The notes beneath the pieces are model-generated. The model was not told the DNA's origin. It searched no databases and was given only the letters and a program-made list of their open reading frames with translations. This document shows, one piece after another, positions 9,468 through 18,490 of a stretch of 59,569 nucleotides of DNA (its first letter is position 1; the number at the start of each line of letters is the position of its first letter). Where the stretch lies: contig CALSUE010000004.1 of the NCBI GenBank assembly GCA_943789455.1, positions 1 through 59,569 on the forward strand. The letters are read 5' to 3'. Source of the stretch: an uncultured Flavobacteriaceae bacterium. GTDB lineage: Bacteria; Bacteroidota; Bacteroidia; Flavobacteriales; Flavobacteriaceae. The position numbers and the translations under genes are program-made.

Positions 9468-10181
9468 ATGACAAAGTTAAGTGTAAATATTAATAAAATA
9501 GCAACATTGCGTAATTCAAGAGGTGGAGATGTTCCAAATCTTTTAGAAGTTGCTAAAGATATTCAAGCGTTTGGTGCTCAAGGCATCACAATTCACCCGA
9601 GGCCAGATGAAAGACACATTCGCTATCAGGATGCCCGCGATCTCAAACCAATGGTTACTACAGAATATAATATTGAGGGAAATCCTATTCGTAAATTTAT
9701 GGATTTAGTTCTGGAAGTTAAGCCTACACAAGTAACATTGGTGCCAGATACTATTAATCAAATTACTTCAAATGCAGGTTGGGATACCATTACCAATCAA
9801 TCCTATCTTAAGGAGGTAATAAGTGAATTTAATACTGCTGGAATTAGAACTTCTATATTTATTGATACAGATCTAAAATTAATTGAAGCTGCTGCAAAAA
9901 TTGGTACAGATAGAATTGAATTATATACAGAACATTTCGCCAGTGCTTATGATAAAGGGAATAAGCAAGCAATAAAACCCTATACAGAAGCAGCCAATTT
10001 AGCATATGAATTGGGCTTAGGAATCAATGCCGGACATGATTTGAGTTTAGACAATATAGAATTTTTTAAACAAAATATTCCAAACCTCGCTGAGGTTTCC
10101 ATTGGACATGCTTTGATTTCTGAAAGTTTGTACTTGGGCCTTCAAAACGTTGTAAACATGTATTTACATCGCCTTCAGTAG
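9468..10181 (+). CDS. pdxJ: Pyridoxine 5'-phosphate synthase
   Basis: Condenses 1-deoxyxylulose 5-phosphate with 3-amino-2-oxopropyl phosphate to form pyridoxine 5'-phosphate, the last ring-forming step of the DXP-dependent vitamin B6 route. The 237-residue protein starts at [20 protein letters not shown]; an in-frame GTG at 9450 overlaps the promoter box and is rejected. Family motifs are [12 protein letters not shown] and [12 protein letters not shown]. It diverges from the CBS-nadK genes and is followed one base later by an alpha/beta hydrolase, so the two form an operon. Confidence 0.97.
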   Translation: MTKLSVNINKIATLRNSRGGDVPNLLEVAKDIQAFGAQGITIHPRPDERHIRYQDARDLKPMVTTEYNIEGNPIRKFMDLVLEVKPTQVTLVPDTINQITSNAGWDTITNQSYLKEVISEFNTAGIRTSIFIDTDLKLIEAAAKIGTDRIELYTEHFASAYDKGNKQAIKPYTEAANLAYELGLGINAGHDLSLDNIEFFKQNIPNLAEVSIGHALISESLYLGLQNVVNMYLHRLQ

Positions 10182-10182
10182 T

Positions 10183-10947
10183 ATGGAGATCTTACATTCA
10201 AAAATAATTGGAGAAGGAACTCCACTACTAATACTTCATGGGTATTTTGGAATGGGTGACAATTGGAAGTCTCTTGGAAATAAATTTGGCAAAAATTTTC
10301 AAACACATATTATAGACCAAAGAAATCACGGACGTAGTTTTCATTCATCCGAGTTTAGTTATGATCATCTTGTAGAAGATTTAGCACATTATATTCATTA
10401 TTATAATTTAGAGCAGGTTGTTGTTTTAGGTCATTCAATGGGCGGGAAAACAGCGATGTTGTTCGCTGTTAAATACCCACTATTGGTAGCTAAATTAATT
10501 ATAGTAGACATTGCTCCGAGATATTATCAACCGCATCACTCTGATATTTTAAGGGCATTAAATTCAGTTGATTTTACAATTCAGAATTCCCGTAAACTCG
10601 TTGATCAAAAAATTTCTGAATTAATTTTTGATCCTATAACCCGAGCTTTTTTATTAAAGAATGTGTATTGGAAGGAGAAAGGATTATTAGCATATCGTTT
10701 CAATTTACAATCTCTCACAAAAAATAATGAAGAGGTAGGTAAAGCATTGCCGTCTTTTACAACCTATACTAAAAAAACCTTATTCTTGTCTGGTGGAAAA
10801 TCTGAGTACATTACAAAGAGTGAAATACCTTTACTAAAAAAACATTTTCCTGAGGCATCTATTCAGACCATCCCTAATGTTGGTCATTGGTTACATGCAG
10901 AGTCTCCTGATATTTTTTATGAGTTGGTAATGAATTTTTTAAAATAA
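10183..10947 (+). CDS. Alpha/beta-fold hydrolase (YbfF-type esterase)
   Basis: Cytoplasmic esterase-like hydrolase of 254 residues. It has the oxyanion loop LLILHGYFGMGDNW, the nucleophile elbow GHSMGGKTAM (Ser near residue 86), and the catalytic His in NVGHWLHAE near the C-terminus. It is most similar in layout to YbfF-type thioesterases/esterases; the natural substrate is unknown. The start codon follows the pdxJ stop directly, implying co-transcription, a pairing that also occurs in other flavobacteria. Confidence 0.88.
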   Translation: MEILHSKIIGEGTPLLILHGYFGMGDNWKSLGNKFGKNFQTHIIDQRNHGRSFHSSEFSYDHLVEDLAHYIHYYNLEQVVVLGHSMGGKTAMLFAVKYPLLVAKLIIVDIAPRYYQPHHSDILRALNSVDFTIQNSRKLVDQKISELIFDPITRAFLLKNVYWKEKGLLAYRFNLQSLTKNNEEVGKALPSFTTYTKKTLFLSGGKSEYITKSEIPLLKKHFPEASIQTIPNVGHWLHAESPDIFYELVMNFLK

Positions 10948-10969
10948 AATTTTAATAAATTCAGTCCAA

Positions 10970-12067
10970 TTAGATTAATGATCTTTTTATTCGTTGTGAG
11001 ATAAGTGTTAATATTTCATAAGAAATTGTTTCAGATAGTTTTGAGATGTTCAAGATATCTTCTTGGGTTTTAAAAATAAAAACAGGGTCTCCTTCATTGC
11101 ATTTAATGTCAGTAATATCAACCATTATCATATCCATACAGACATTGCCAATTATTGGAGCCCCCTGGCTTTGAATTGTTATGTATCCGTTTCCATTTCC
11201 TAATTTTCTAGATAACCCATCAGCATGCCCTATCGGGATTGTAGCAATTGTAGTGTCTTTGGAAGCTTTAAAAGCTCTATTATAGCCTACAGTTTCTCCT
11301 TTTTTTGCAATGTGAATTTGAGAAATTATAGATTTTAAAATATGTGTATTTTTTAGTTGAGATGTTTCTTTCTTATTATTTCCAAAACCATACAAACCAA
11401 TTCCAATTCTAACCATGTCAAATTGAGCTTCTGGATAGTTGATAACCCCAGAGGTATTTAGTGTATGAGCCATTGGAGTGTACTCTATATAATTACAAAC
11501 TTGTATGAGGATTTTTTTAAAATTTTGAAGTTGATTTAAAGTAAACTGTCTTTCATTGTTGTCTTCACTAGCCGCTAAATGAGAAAAAATTGATTTAATT
11601 TTCACATATTTTGAGCTACAGATGATCTCCATAATTTCAGGAATATTAACTTTTGAAAAACCCAATCTATTTAAACCTGTGTTAAATTTTAAATGAATAG
11701 GGTAGGATTCAATCTCTTTTTCCTCAGCATGTGTTATAAATGCGTTTAAAGTTTTTAAATTGTAGATACTAGGCTCAAGTTGATTTCTTATAATTTCATC
11801 AAAATTTTGAATTTGTGGATGCAGTACTAAAATAGGGGTAATTATCTTAGCTTTTCGTAAAGAAATACCTTCATGAGCATAAGCAACAGCAAAATAATCC
11901 ACCTTATCTTTTAAGAAATAAGCAACCTTGTTAGCATCACTTCCATAGCCAAAAGCTTTAACTACTGCGAGTATCTTTGTTTTTTGATGAAGTTTGTTTT
12001 TGAAGTATTGAAGGTTGTGCTCAAGTGCATTTCCACTAATTTCTAAAACAGAGACATGGTTGTTCAT
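10970..12067 (-). CDS. alr: Alanine racemase
   Basis: PLP enzyme that supplies D-alanine for peptidoglycan. The 365 residues carry the PLP lysine K37 in AVVKAFGYGSD, a flavobacterial variant of the usual VKANAYG, and the catalytic Tyr in GETVGYNRAF. The region GHADGLSRKLGNG and the closing barrel strand NVCMDMIMVDIT are also typical. It is 14 bases downstream of tdk on the same strand, so both are likely in one transcript. No N-terminal MurF domain is fused, unlike some Bacteroidota. Confidence 0.96.
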   Translation of the reverse strand: MNNHVSVLEISGNALEHNLQYFKNKLHQKTKILAVVKAFGYGSDANKVAYFLKDKVDYFAVAYAHEGISLRKAKIITPILVLHPQIQNFDEIIRNQLEPSIYNLKTLNAFITHAEEKEIESYPIHLKFNTGLNRLGFSKVNIPEIMEIICSSKYVKIKSIFSHLAASEDNNERQFTLNQLQNFKKILIQVCNYIEYTPMAHTLNTSGVINYPEAQFDMVRIGIGLYGFGNNKKETSQLKNTHILKSIISQIHIAKKGETVGYNRAFKASKDTTIATIPIGHADGLSRKLGNGNGYITIQSQGAPIIGNVCMDMIMVDITDIKCNEGDPVFIFKTQEDILNISKLSETISYEILTLISQRIKRSLI

Positions 12068-12081
12068 GGTATGAGTAAGAA

Positions 12082-12699
12082 CTAATTTTTAGGATTTTTT
12101 TCTTTCTCAATTTCTTCTCTTTGAGAAAGAAGTGCTTTATAGTATGCGGCCCTACTTAAAGGTTCATATTCTTGAGTCTCTCCTAAAAAGACAATATCTT
12201 CATTTACAGCTTTTCTAAAACTATAATTGGCTAAGTTTCCAGTTTTAGTACAAACCGCATGAACTTTTGTAACATACTCTGCTGTGGCCATTAAAGCTGG
12301 CATTGGCCCAAAAGGATTTCCTTTAAAGTCCATGTCTAGTCCTGCAACTATTACACGAATTCCTCGGTTTGCTAAGTCATTACAAACTGCAACAATTTCA
12401 TCGTCAAAAAATTGAGCTTCATCTATACCTACAACATCAACATCATTAGCTAATAATCTAATATTTGAGGCCACCGGAACTGGTGTTGAACGAATTTCAT
12501 TCGCATCATGAGAAACGACCATTTCGTCATCATATCTTGTATCAACAATTGGTTTAAAAATTTCAATGCGTTGTTTTGCAAATTGAGCTCTTTTTAGTCT
12601 TCTAATAAGTTCTTCAGTTTTTCCAGAAAACATTGATCCACAGATTACTTCAATCCAACCAAATTGTTCTGTATGATTTACTGTATTTTCAAGAAACAT
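12082..12699 (-). CDS. tdk: Thymidine kinase
   Basis: Type II (TK1-like) thymidine salvage kinase, 205 residues. The P-loop is GSMFSGKT (residues 21-28), the Walker B motif is VGIDEAQFF, and the lasso region has [14 protein letters not shown]. The zinc site looks reduced, with a single Cys visible in the lasso, as in other Bacteroidota homologues. It precedes alr on the same strand and diverges from an acidic protein of unknown function at 12801. Confidence 0.95.
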   Translation of the reverse strand: MFLENTVNHTEQFGWIEVICGSMFSGKTEELIRRLKRAQFAKQRIEIFKPIVDTRYDDEMVVSHDANEIRSTPVPVASNIRLLANDVDVVGIDEAQFFDDEIVAVCNDLANRGIRVIVAGLDMDFKGNPFGPMPALMATAEYVTKVHAVCTKTGNLANYSFRKAVNEDIVFLGETQEYEPLSRAAYYKALLSQREEIEKEKNPKN

Positions 12700-12800
12700 T
12701 TTGTAGTTTTAAGGCGTCAGAATGATTTGTTCGTATTCCATGTGAATTTAGGCAAATTTATTAAAAAATGGGATTAAAAAATAATTAAACAATACAACTT

Positions 12801-13661
12801 ATGCACAAAAAACTTGCAGCAGACCTCACTAGTTTAGCCCACAGTATTTTACAAATGAAAAACAAAGAAGATGTTTTTGCTTTGAAAACAAAAGCGCATG
12901 AAGTTTATGAGAAATTAGCTGTGTTAGCCTGCGTAGAGGAATATTTTAACACGACTTCAAACCCCGAACATACCAAAGAAGAGCTTTTAGATTTGGTTAA
13001 AAAAGTTGGAGAAAAGTCAGACAATACTATTGAAACTGAAAATATTGAGGAAACAATTTCACTTTCAGAAGAAAGTGAAGTAGATGATTTAATTACGAAA
13101 ACAGAAGATCAAGAAGATGCAGAGGAACAACAATTAATAGGTTCTGAAGACGAAGTCATTGAGAGTATTAAAGAAGATTTGGTTAGTGAAGGTATAGAAT
13201 TAACAATTAAAGGGGCTTCAGATAGCTCTACCACCCCAGAAGAAGGTGATGATTTATTTTCCCAATCAGATGAGGTTATTGATGAAGCTTTTGAGGATGA
13301 ACTTGAAGCTGTTGAGCCTAATAACGAGGAAATTACTCTTTCGCTTGAAGATGAATTAAAAGATACAATTGCTGCTGATGTAGTTGCTGATTTATTTGAA
13401 AATGCTCCAAAAAAATCATTAAACGATAAGATACGAGACGACATTCAAATTGGGTTGAATGATCGTATTGCTTTTGTGAAAAATTTATTTGGTGGAAGTC
13501 AAGAAGATTTTAATCGAGTAGTTTCTCAATTAAATTCATTTAAAACTGAAAAAGAAGCAAAAAAATTTATTAATAAAATGGTTAAACCAGATTATAATTG
13601 GGCAGAAAATGAAGATATTGAACAACGTTTTATGTCTATTGTAGAACGAAAATTTTTATAA
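12801..13661 (+). CDS. Conserved acidic protein of unknown function
   Basis: A 286-residue cytoplasmic protein with no recognised domain name. It has three parts: a helical N-terminus (about 1-75), a very acidic and probably disordered middle (about 75-195, dominated by Glu, Asp and Ser), and a well-ordered C-terminal block of about 85 residues starting LNDKIRDDIQIGLNDRIAFV and ending in IVERKFL. The C-terminal block looks conserved and is the likely functional part. It diverges from tdk, and the spacing leaves room for two promoters. No function is proposed. Confidence 0.8.
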   Translation: MHKKLAADLTSLAHSILQMKNKEDVFALKTKAHEVYEKLAVLACVEEYFNTTSNPEHTKEELLDLVKKVGEKSDNTIETENIEETISLSEESEVDDLITKTEDQEDAEEQQLIGSEDEVIESIKEDLVSEGIELTIKGASDSSTTPEEGDDLFSQSDEVIDEAFEDELEAVEPNNEEITLSLEDELKDTIAADVVADLFENAPKKSLNDKIRDDIQIGLNDRIAFVKNLFGGSQEDFNRVVSQLNSFKTEKEAKKFINKMVKPDYNWAENEDIEQRFMSIVERKFL

Positions 13662-13739
13662 ACGTAGTATTTGACATTTTGATGATGAGCTTTAGGGTCA
13701 AATTCTTATTAATAAAAAACCCAAGATTGGGGTAACAAC

Positions 13740-14138
13740 ATGAAAATAGAAGTATCAAACGGAGAAATTTTAGATAAGTACACTATTTTAGAAATTAAAC
13801 TTTCTAAAATAAAAGACGCTAATAAAATAATTAATATTCAACATGAGTATAATACATTAACTCCAGATGTAGAGTGTATTTATGATGCTTGCAAAGATTC
13901 TAATCAATTAAAAAATTTACATAAAAACTTATTGGAAGTGAACAAGAAGTTATGGAAAATTGAGGATGATATAAGAGAGTGTGAAAGAGCTAATGATTTT
14001 GGGAAGACGTTTATAGATTTGGCACGAGCAGTGTATTATGTTAATGATGATCGTTCTGATGTGAAAAAGGAAATTAATATCTTCACAGGGTCAGATTTAG
14101 TTGAAGAAAAATCTTATGAAGAATACAAAAAGAAATAA
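13740..14138 (+). CDS. Small protein, probably DUF6165 family
   Basis: A 132-residue, highly charged helical protein. The opening MKIEVSNGEILDKYTILEIK fits the DUF6165 family as I remember it; the assignment is moderate. It has no signal peptide and no known activity. It is followed one base after its stop by the ATG of the DUF3089 lipoprotein, so the two should be translated from one message. Confidence 0.65.
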   Translation: MKIEVSNGEILDKYTILEIKLSKIKDANKIINIQHEYNTLTPDVECIYDACKDSNQLKNLHKNLLEVNKKLWKIEDDIRECERANDFGKTFIDLARAVYYVNDDRSDVKKEINIFTGSDLVEEKSYEEYKKK

Positions 14139-14139
14139 G

Positions 14140-15147
14140 ATGAAGTTTAGACTTTTAATTATGGTATGCCTTATTTTTTTATTAGGTTGTAAATCTACTT
14201 ATGAAACCCAAAATTTTAAATTAGAAAACTCACCTGAAAGGCCTGATTATAATCTTAGTTCGTCATGGGCAGTGCTTCCATCAACATATTCAACAGAATT
14301 TCAAAACTATGCTTCTAAAGCATCCGATACACTCCAAGCAGATGTTTTTTATGTATACCCAACCTTAAATTTAGATGAAGAAGACCTTCGATGGAATGTC
14401 CCTATTGATGATATTGAACAAAATAAAAAAGTTTTAGAAAAAGCAGTTTTAATGCAAGCCTCTGCTTTAGCCATTTCAGGAAAAGTATACACCCCTTTTT
14501 ATAGACAAGCGCACATTCGGTCTTATAAAATGTTTAATAAAGGAGGGAGAGAAGCTTTAGAATTAGCTTATCAAGATGTGAAAAAATCTTTTGAAGTATA
14601 TTTAAAAAAATACAATAAAGGCAGACCAATTTTTATATTAAGTCATAGTCAAGGATCCTCACACACCTCTAGATTACTAGCTGACTTTTTTGATGGAAAA
14701 GAATTACAAAAACAATTAGTTGCTGCGTATATTCCTGGAATGAGAATTCAACCCGATCTATTTAATTCAATTCAACCCATGACTAAACCTGATCAAATTG
14801 GTGGTTTTGTTTCTTGGAATACCTTTAAGAAGGGGCATTACCCCAAAAAAGACAAAAACTGGTATGCTGGAGGAGTTACCAGTAACCCAGTTACTTGGGA
14901 CAGTTCTGTATCTACTAACTTAGAACAACACAAGGGGTTTTTGTATACGAACAATAAAATATACGCAAAAGCACTCAAAATCGAAATCACTGATGGTTTA
15001 GTGTGGTCAAGTAATCCTAAGTTTTCAATGCGTCTTTTTATGTCTCTAATTAAGAATTATCATTCAGGAGATATAAATTTATTTTGGCAAGATATTAGAG
15101 AAAATTCTCAATTGAGATTAAACACTTATCTAAAGGGTGTTAATTAG
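14140..15147 (+). CDS. DUF3089 lipoprotein, alpha/beta-hydrolase-like
   Basis: Predicted lipoprotein of 335 residues: signal MKFRLLIMVCLIFLLGC with lipobox LLGC (Cys17). Two earlier in-frame starts (14101 TTG, 14116 ATG) lie inside the preceding gene; ATG 14140, just after that stop, gives the best signal peptide. The DUF3089 family has an alpha/beta-hydrolase fold, and a serine elbow is visible as ILSHSQGSSHT. The likely role is a periplasmic or outer-membrane esterase; the substrate is unknown. Its end overlaps the convergent ArsC/Spx-like gene by 18 bases. Confidence 0.85.
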   Translation: MKFRLLIMVCLIFLLGCKSTYETQNFKLENSPERPDYNLSSSWAVLPSTYSTEFQNYASKASDTLQADVFYVYPTLNLDEEDLRWNVPIDDIEQNKKVLEKAVLMQASALAISGKVYTPFYRQAHIRSYKMFNKGGREALELAYQDVKKSFEVYLKKYNKGRPIFILSHSQGSSHTSRLLADFFDGKELQKQLVAAYIPGMRIQPDLFNSIQPMTKPDQIGGFVSWNTFKKGHYPKKDKNWYAGGVTSNPVTWDSSVSTNLEQHKGFLYTNNKIYAKALKIEITDGLVWSSNPKFSMRLFMSLIKNYHSGDINLFWQDIRENSQLRLNTYLKGVN

Positions 15148-15486
15148 TTTTGTCTTTAAACGTTCAATTTCTTTCTTACTGTTACCAATAAATATTTGCT
15201 GATCTATAATAAAGACAGGGCGTTTTAAAAAAGTATATTCATCCAAAATAAACTGACGGTATTCTTTTTCAATAATCAATTCATTTTTTAACCCCATTTC
15301 TTTGTATTTTTTTGCCCGTTTATTAAAGAGAGCCTCGTAGCTATTTGATAAAGAATACATTTCTTCTAATTGAGCTACAGTTATTGGGTTGGTTTTAATT
15401 TCTTGTTTTTCAAAACCATCTAAATTTAATTCTTTTAAAATTCTCCGGCAGGTGTCACAAGTTTGTAAAAAATATACTTTCTTCAT
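15130..15486 (-). CDS. ArsC/Spx-family thioredoxin-fold protein
   Basis: A 118-residue member of the arsenate reductase/Spx family. The N-terminus MKKVYFLQTCDTCRR contains a CxxC pair (C10, C13), which is Spx/YffB-like rather than the single Cys of classic ArsC. The later LKRPVFIIDQQIFIG strand matches the family RPxxxxG region. Arsenic genes are absent nearby, so a general redox or regulatory role is more likely than arsenate detoxification. It overlaps the DUF3089 gene tail to tail. Confidence 0.85.
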   Translation of the reverse strand: MKKVYFLQTCDTCRRILKELNLDGFEKQEIKTNPITVAQLEEMYSLSNSYEALFNKRAKKYKEMGLKNELIIEKEYRQFILDEYTFLKRPVFIIDQQIFIGNSKKEIERLKTKLINTL

Positions 15487-15497
15487 TTATAAAAAAT

Positions 15498-15505
15498 TAT
15501 CTTTG
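15498..15505 (+). promoter_or_regulatory. Promoter -7 box for the DinB-like gene
   Basis: TATCTTTG matches TAnnTTTG and lies 19 bases before the ATG at 15525, in the divergent gap between the ArsC/Spx-like and DinB genes. No good -33 TTG is seen at 19-21 bases. Confidence 0.35.
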
Positions 15506-15524
15506 ATAAAATTACATCAAAAAA

Positions 15525-15980
15525 ATGAAGGTACAATTTGATATTCTAACAAAAACAAGAGCGATAGTCTTATATTATATAAAAGATTTAAGTTTAGATC
15601 AACTCCATGTTATTCCAGATGGGTTTAACAATAATATCGCTTGGAATATTGCTCACTTAGTTGTGACCCAACAATTATTACATTACAAGCTTTCTGGAAA
15701 TGATTGTTTAGTTTCAGATGAATTAATTACTGCTTATCAAAAAGGAACTTCACCCTCTGTTAAGTTTTCTCAACAAGCTTTTGATGAGGTTTTAGAATTA
15801 TTTCAGGGTTTGCCAAGTACATTAGAGGAAGATTTTGAAGCCGGAATTTTTAAAGAATATTCAGCGTACAAAACTAGCACTGGTTTTGTGATTGATTCAA
15901 TGGAAAAGGCTATTATTTTTAATAATTTTCATGAATCTCTTCACCTAGGAGTTATTATGTCGCTTAAAAAACTAGTTTAA
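15525..15980 (+). CDS. DinB family protein
   Basis: A 151-residue four-helix-bundle protein of the DinB/YfiT superfamily, usually metal-dependent thiol-handling or transferase enzymes. Three His in the expected helix positions are visible: IAWNIAHLVVTQQ (first), FNNFHESLHLGVI (second and third). This HxxxH-type arrangement could bind a divalent metal. The physiological reaction is unknown. It is a single-gene unit between convergent neighbours. Confidence 0.85.
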   Translation: MKVQFDILTKTRAIVLYYIKDLSLDQLHVIPDGFNNNIAWNIAHLVVTQQLLHYKLSGNDCLVSDELITAYQKGTSPSVKFSQQAFDEVLELFQGLPSTLEEDFEAGIFKEYSAYKTSTGFVIDSMEKAIIFNNFHESLHLGVIMSLKKLV

Positions 15981-16005
15981 TTAATTGAGTTTTTTTTAAC
16001 ATTCG

Positions 16006-17622
16006 CTATTGTAATTCCTTTATGTTCAAAACAATAGGTAACAACCAATTAGCTCTTACTTCTTGAACTTCAGGAAAGTATTCTACATGTTCTGGTTGCC
16101 TTTTATCTAAATAATTTCCAGTATCCCATATTCCATTTCGGTTTAAATCGTAGATAATTCTGATTTTATATTTTTTGGGGATTAATAGATTAAATGAAAT
16201 TTTCTTGTTTTTAGAAGAAGTTTCCTGAACAACAGTAGCATCATTACTATCTGTTAATTGTATAATAACAGGTATGTTTTTAGAATTTTGAACAGTTATT
16301 GATATTTCTCCATAATCTTCGGTTCCTCGGGTTCTAAATAGTGAACTTATGGTGTCATTTGTTGTGTTAAAAATATCCGTTAGTGCATTTGGATATAAAT
16401 TAACCTTGTAAGGTTTTTTTTGTTTTTTTTCAAAAAGAAAGCCAATCTTACTCTCTTTTTTTGAGATAAATGTTTTATAAGGAAAGCTAATACTATCTGT
16501 GTGTTTAAAAACAATTCTTGAAGTATCAATCTTAACAACAGGATTATTTGTGGTAAAAAATAAGGTGTCTTTTAAATTTAATACCCCCCCCGTTATATCG
16601 TTTACCTTTAGTGAATCTAATTCTTTTTTCCTCAATTTAACAGTTACGGTATCATAAACAGTATTGTTACTTATTTTAAAAACTAAAGAGTCTTTATCAA
16701 TGAGTGAATGCCATAAGTTTACTGTGTCTTTTCCTTTTTCAGGAAAAATAATGGTTTGAAAGTTGTCTGGAACAGGCGACAGTGTTTCTACCTTGAGGTT
16801 TTTTGGTTTACCTTGATAACCAAAAATTAATTGCCCTTTTCTGATTTCTTTTCCACGTCTAAATATATAGGGTAGCTCTTCTTTAAATATTGAAATTGGA
16901 TCACTAATAATACTATCCCTTGGCAGGGTTATGGTGTCCTTTAGAAAACCAATTTTATCGGTTTTAGGATTAAAAATATAATCGCTTCTTTCATCATTTA
17001 AAGCCACTAAAAGATAGTTTCCTTTTCTAAGATTTGTAAATTGGTAATTAGAAGAATCTAAAGAACTTGTTACATAATCTGGCTTTCTATTATAAACAGC
17101 AGAATCTGTGTAAGAACTGTCTAATCTATACAATAAGAGTTTTATATCCTCAACACTTTCAGATTTAAATGAATTTTTGACGTTCCCAGACAAGTTTAGC
17201 GAATCTATGTAGGATCCAGTGGAAAATACATACTTAAAACGCTCAAGAATATTTGCTTCATTATTGTCTTGAACACTATTTCCAAAATCAAAAATATACG
17301 TTGAATTGTCCTTTAAGGTATCTAAAATTTTAATGTTGATAAATTTACTTGGACTTCCTTGGGGAGATATTAGTGACGGGTTTGCAGGATTTAATGGTGG
17401 TGAAACAATGAGTTGTTTTCTAAGATCCTTCAATTTTATATACTCATTAAAGTATATGTTTATTTCCTTTTCATCAAAGTTAATGGTTTCATAGGGCGGG
17501 TTTGCGGTCACAAATAAAGGTGCATCCTCATCCTTTGGACCCCCATCCGGTCTTCCTTTCTTTGCACATTGTGAAAAAGAGAACACTAGGAAAACTAAAA
17601 ATAAATGCTGTATTTTTCTCAA
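16006..17622 (-). CDS. Lipoprotein with N-terminal SbsA Ig-like domain
   Basis: Secreted lipoprotein of about 538 residues. The signal ends in the lipobox FSQC; after it come KKGRPDGGPKDEDAP and an SbsA-type Ig-like domain (about residues 30-125). A further region with many beta strands runs to the end. No ATG precedes the signal peptide; TTG codons at 17622 and 17649 are the options and 17622 gives the better leader. The gene contains an unbroken run of eight G (coding strand, 16584-16591), unusual in such AT-rich DNA. A surface or cell-wall role is likely; the exact function is unknown. Confidence 0.82.
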   Translation of the reverse strand: MRKIQHLFLVFLVFSFSQCAKKGRPDGGPKDEDAPLFVTANPPYETINFDEKEINIYFNEYIKLKDLRKQLIVSPPLNPANPSLISPQGSPSKFINIKILDTLKDNSTYIFDFGNSVQDNNEANILERFKYVFSTGSYIDSLNLSGNVKNSFKSESVEDIKLLLYRLDSSYTDSAVYNRKPDYVTSSLDSSNYQFTNLRKGNYLLVALNDERSDYIFNPKTDKIGFLKDTITLPRDSIISDPISIFKEELPYIFRRGKEIRKGQLIFGYQGKPKNLKVETLSPVPDNFQTIIFPEKGKDTVNLWHSLIDKDSLVFKISNNTVYDTVTVKLRKKELDSLKVNDITGGVLNLKDTLFFTTNNPVVKIDTSRIVFKHTDSISFPYKTFISKKESKIGFLFEKKQKKPYKVNLYPNALTDIFNTTNDTISSLFRTRGTEDYGEISITVQNSKNIPVIIQLTDSNDATVVQETSSKNKKISFNLLIPKKYKIRIIYDLNRNGIWDTGNYLDKRQPEHVEYFPEVQEVRANWLLPIVLNIKELQ

Positions 17623-17688
17623 TTCAAATAATTTACTACAAATAAACAATATATTTTTTGGAATTAAATGTCAGAAAATTGTTAATTT

Positions 17689-18375
17689 TTATTCAGTTAA
17701 AGCGATTGTGACTACGCTTATTTTTAAATTCTCTACTTTCAATAATTCAATACAGCATGCTTCAAGTGTGGCACCTGTAGTTACCACATCGTCTATTAAA
17801 AGTACATGTTTATCTTTAAGAATAACAGGGTTTGTTATGCTAAAATTATTCAAGAGACTTTTAAATCGTTCTACTCTTTTTTTGAAAGTTTGTGTTTTTG
17901 CTGCTGTATTCCTAATCAAAACACCTCCAAGATATTTACTATTTAAAATAGTACTTAGACTTTTTCCAAACTTAGTCAACTGATTATAACCACGTTGCCT
18001 TAACTTGTCTTTATGTAGTGGAACAGGAATGATGAAGTCTATATCATTAAATGAATTGGTTTCTAATAATTGTTGTCCAAACCATTCTCCTAAAAAGACT
18101 CCAACCTTTTCATTATTTTTATATTTTAATTGGTGAATTAGTTTTTTTACTTTTCCAGTTGGATGATAATATAAAAAAGAAGCTCCCTTTTCCAGAAAAA
18201 TTCTTCCCTCAAAAGTTTGAGTTAATGGATTAGCTGTAACATCAGTACTATCTATAAAGGGCAAATCTAATCTACATTCTATACAAACTATTTTTTCTTG
18301 GTCTACTAAATATTGATCGCAACAAACACATACATCCGGATAGAAGAGATTAAAAAGATTTTGTAATCCTTTCAT
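17689..18375 (-). CDS. ComF family phosphoribosyltransferase-like protein
   Basis: Homologue of ComF/GntX, connected with DNA uptake in naturally competent bacteria. The 228-residue protein has an N-terminal zinc-finger-like Cys set (CVCCDQYL then CIEC) and a C-terminal type I phosphoribosyltransferase domain with the PRPP loop VLLIDDVVTTGATLEAC. The open frame extends to TTG 18411, but ATG 18375 fits the family N-terminus. It diverges from glyS; the two starts are 115 bases apart. Confidence 0.92.
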   Translation of the reverse strand: MKGLQNLFNLFYPDVCVCCDQYLVDQEKIVCIECRLDLPFIDSTDVTANPLTQTFEGRIFLEKGASFLYYHPTGKVKKLIHQLKYKNNEKVGVFLGEWFGQQLLETNSFNDIDFIIPVPLHKDKLRQRGYNQLTKFGKSLSTILNSKYLGGVLIRNTAAKTQTFKKRVERFKSLLNNFSITNPVILKDKHVLLIDDVVTTGATLEACCIELLKVENLKISVVTIALTE

Positions 18376-18452
18376 TTTCTTAGCGTTTTTAGTGAAGATA
18401 CTAAAAAACAAGAATCCTTGGAGTCAAATACACAAAGTAGCATTGATTTTTC

Positions 18453-18482
18453 TTGAAAAATTTCTTTATTCCCTTATCTTTG
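18453..18482 (+). promoter_or_regulatory. Promoter for glyS (TTG-N19-TATCTTTG)
   Basis: A TTG at 18453-18455 is followed after exactly 19 bases by TATCTTTG at 18475-18482, a full match to the Bacteroidota promoter form. The glyS ATG is at 18491, eight bases downstream of the -7 box, so the message would be nearly leaderless. Confidence 0.7.
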
Positions 18483-18490
18483 CAAAGATT

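Noticed and set aside
13109..13444. 111-residue Ser-rich frame antisense to the acidic protein
   Set aside because: Antisense of Glu/Asp-rich codons gives Ser-rich shadow sequence; no start context or homology.
15130..15486. Arsenate reductase for arsenic resistance
   Set aside because: The CxxC pair and lack of ars neighbours favour an Spx/YffB-like role.
18392..18490. N-terminal extension of glyS
   Set aside because: It overlaps a consensus promoter and is absent from the family; MAQKEDQF at 18491 is the start.
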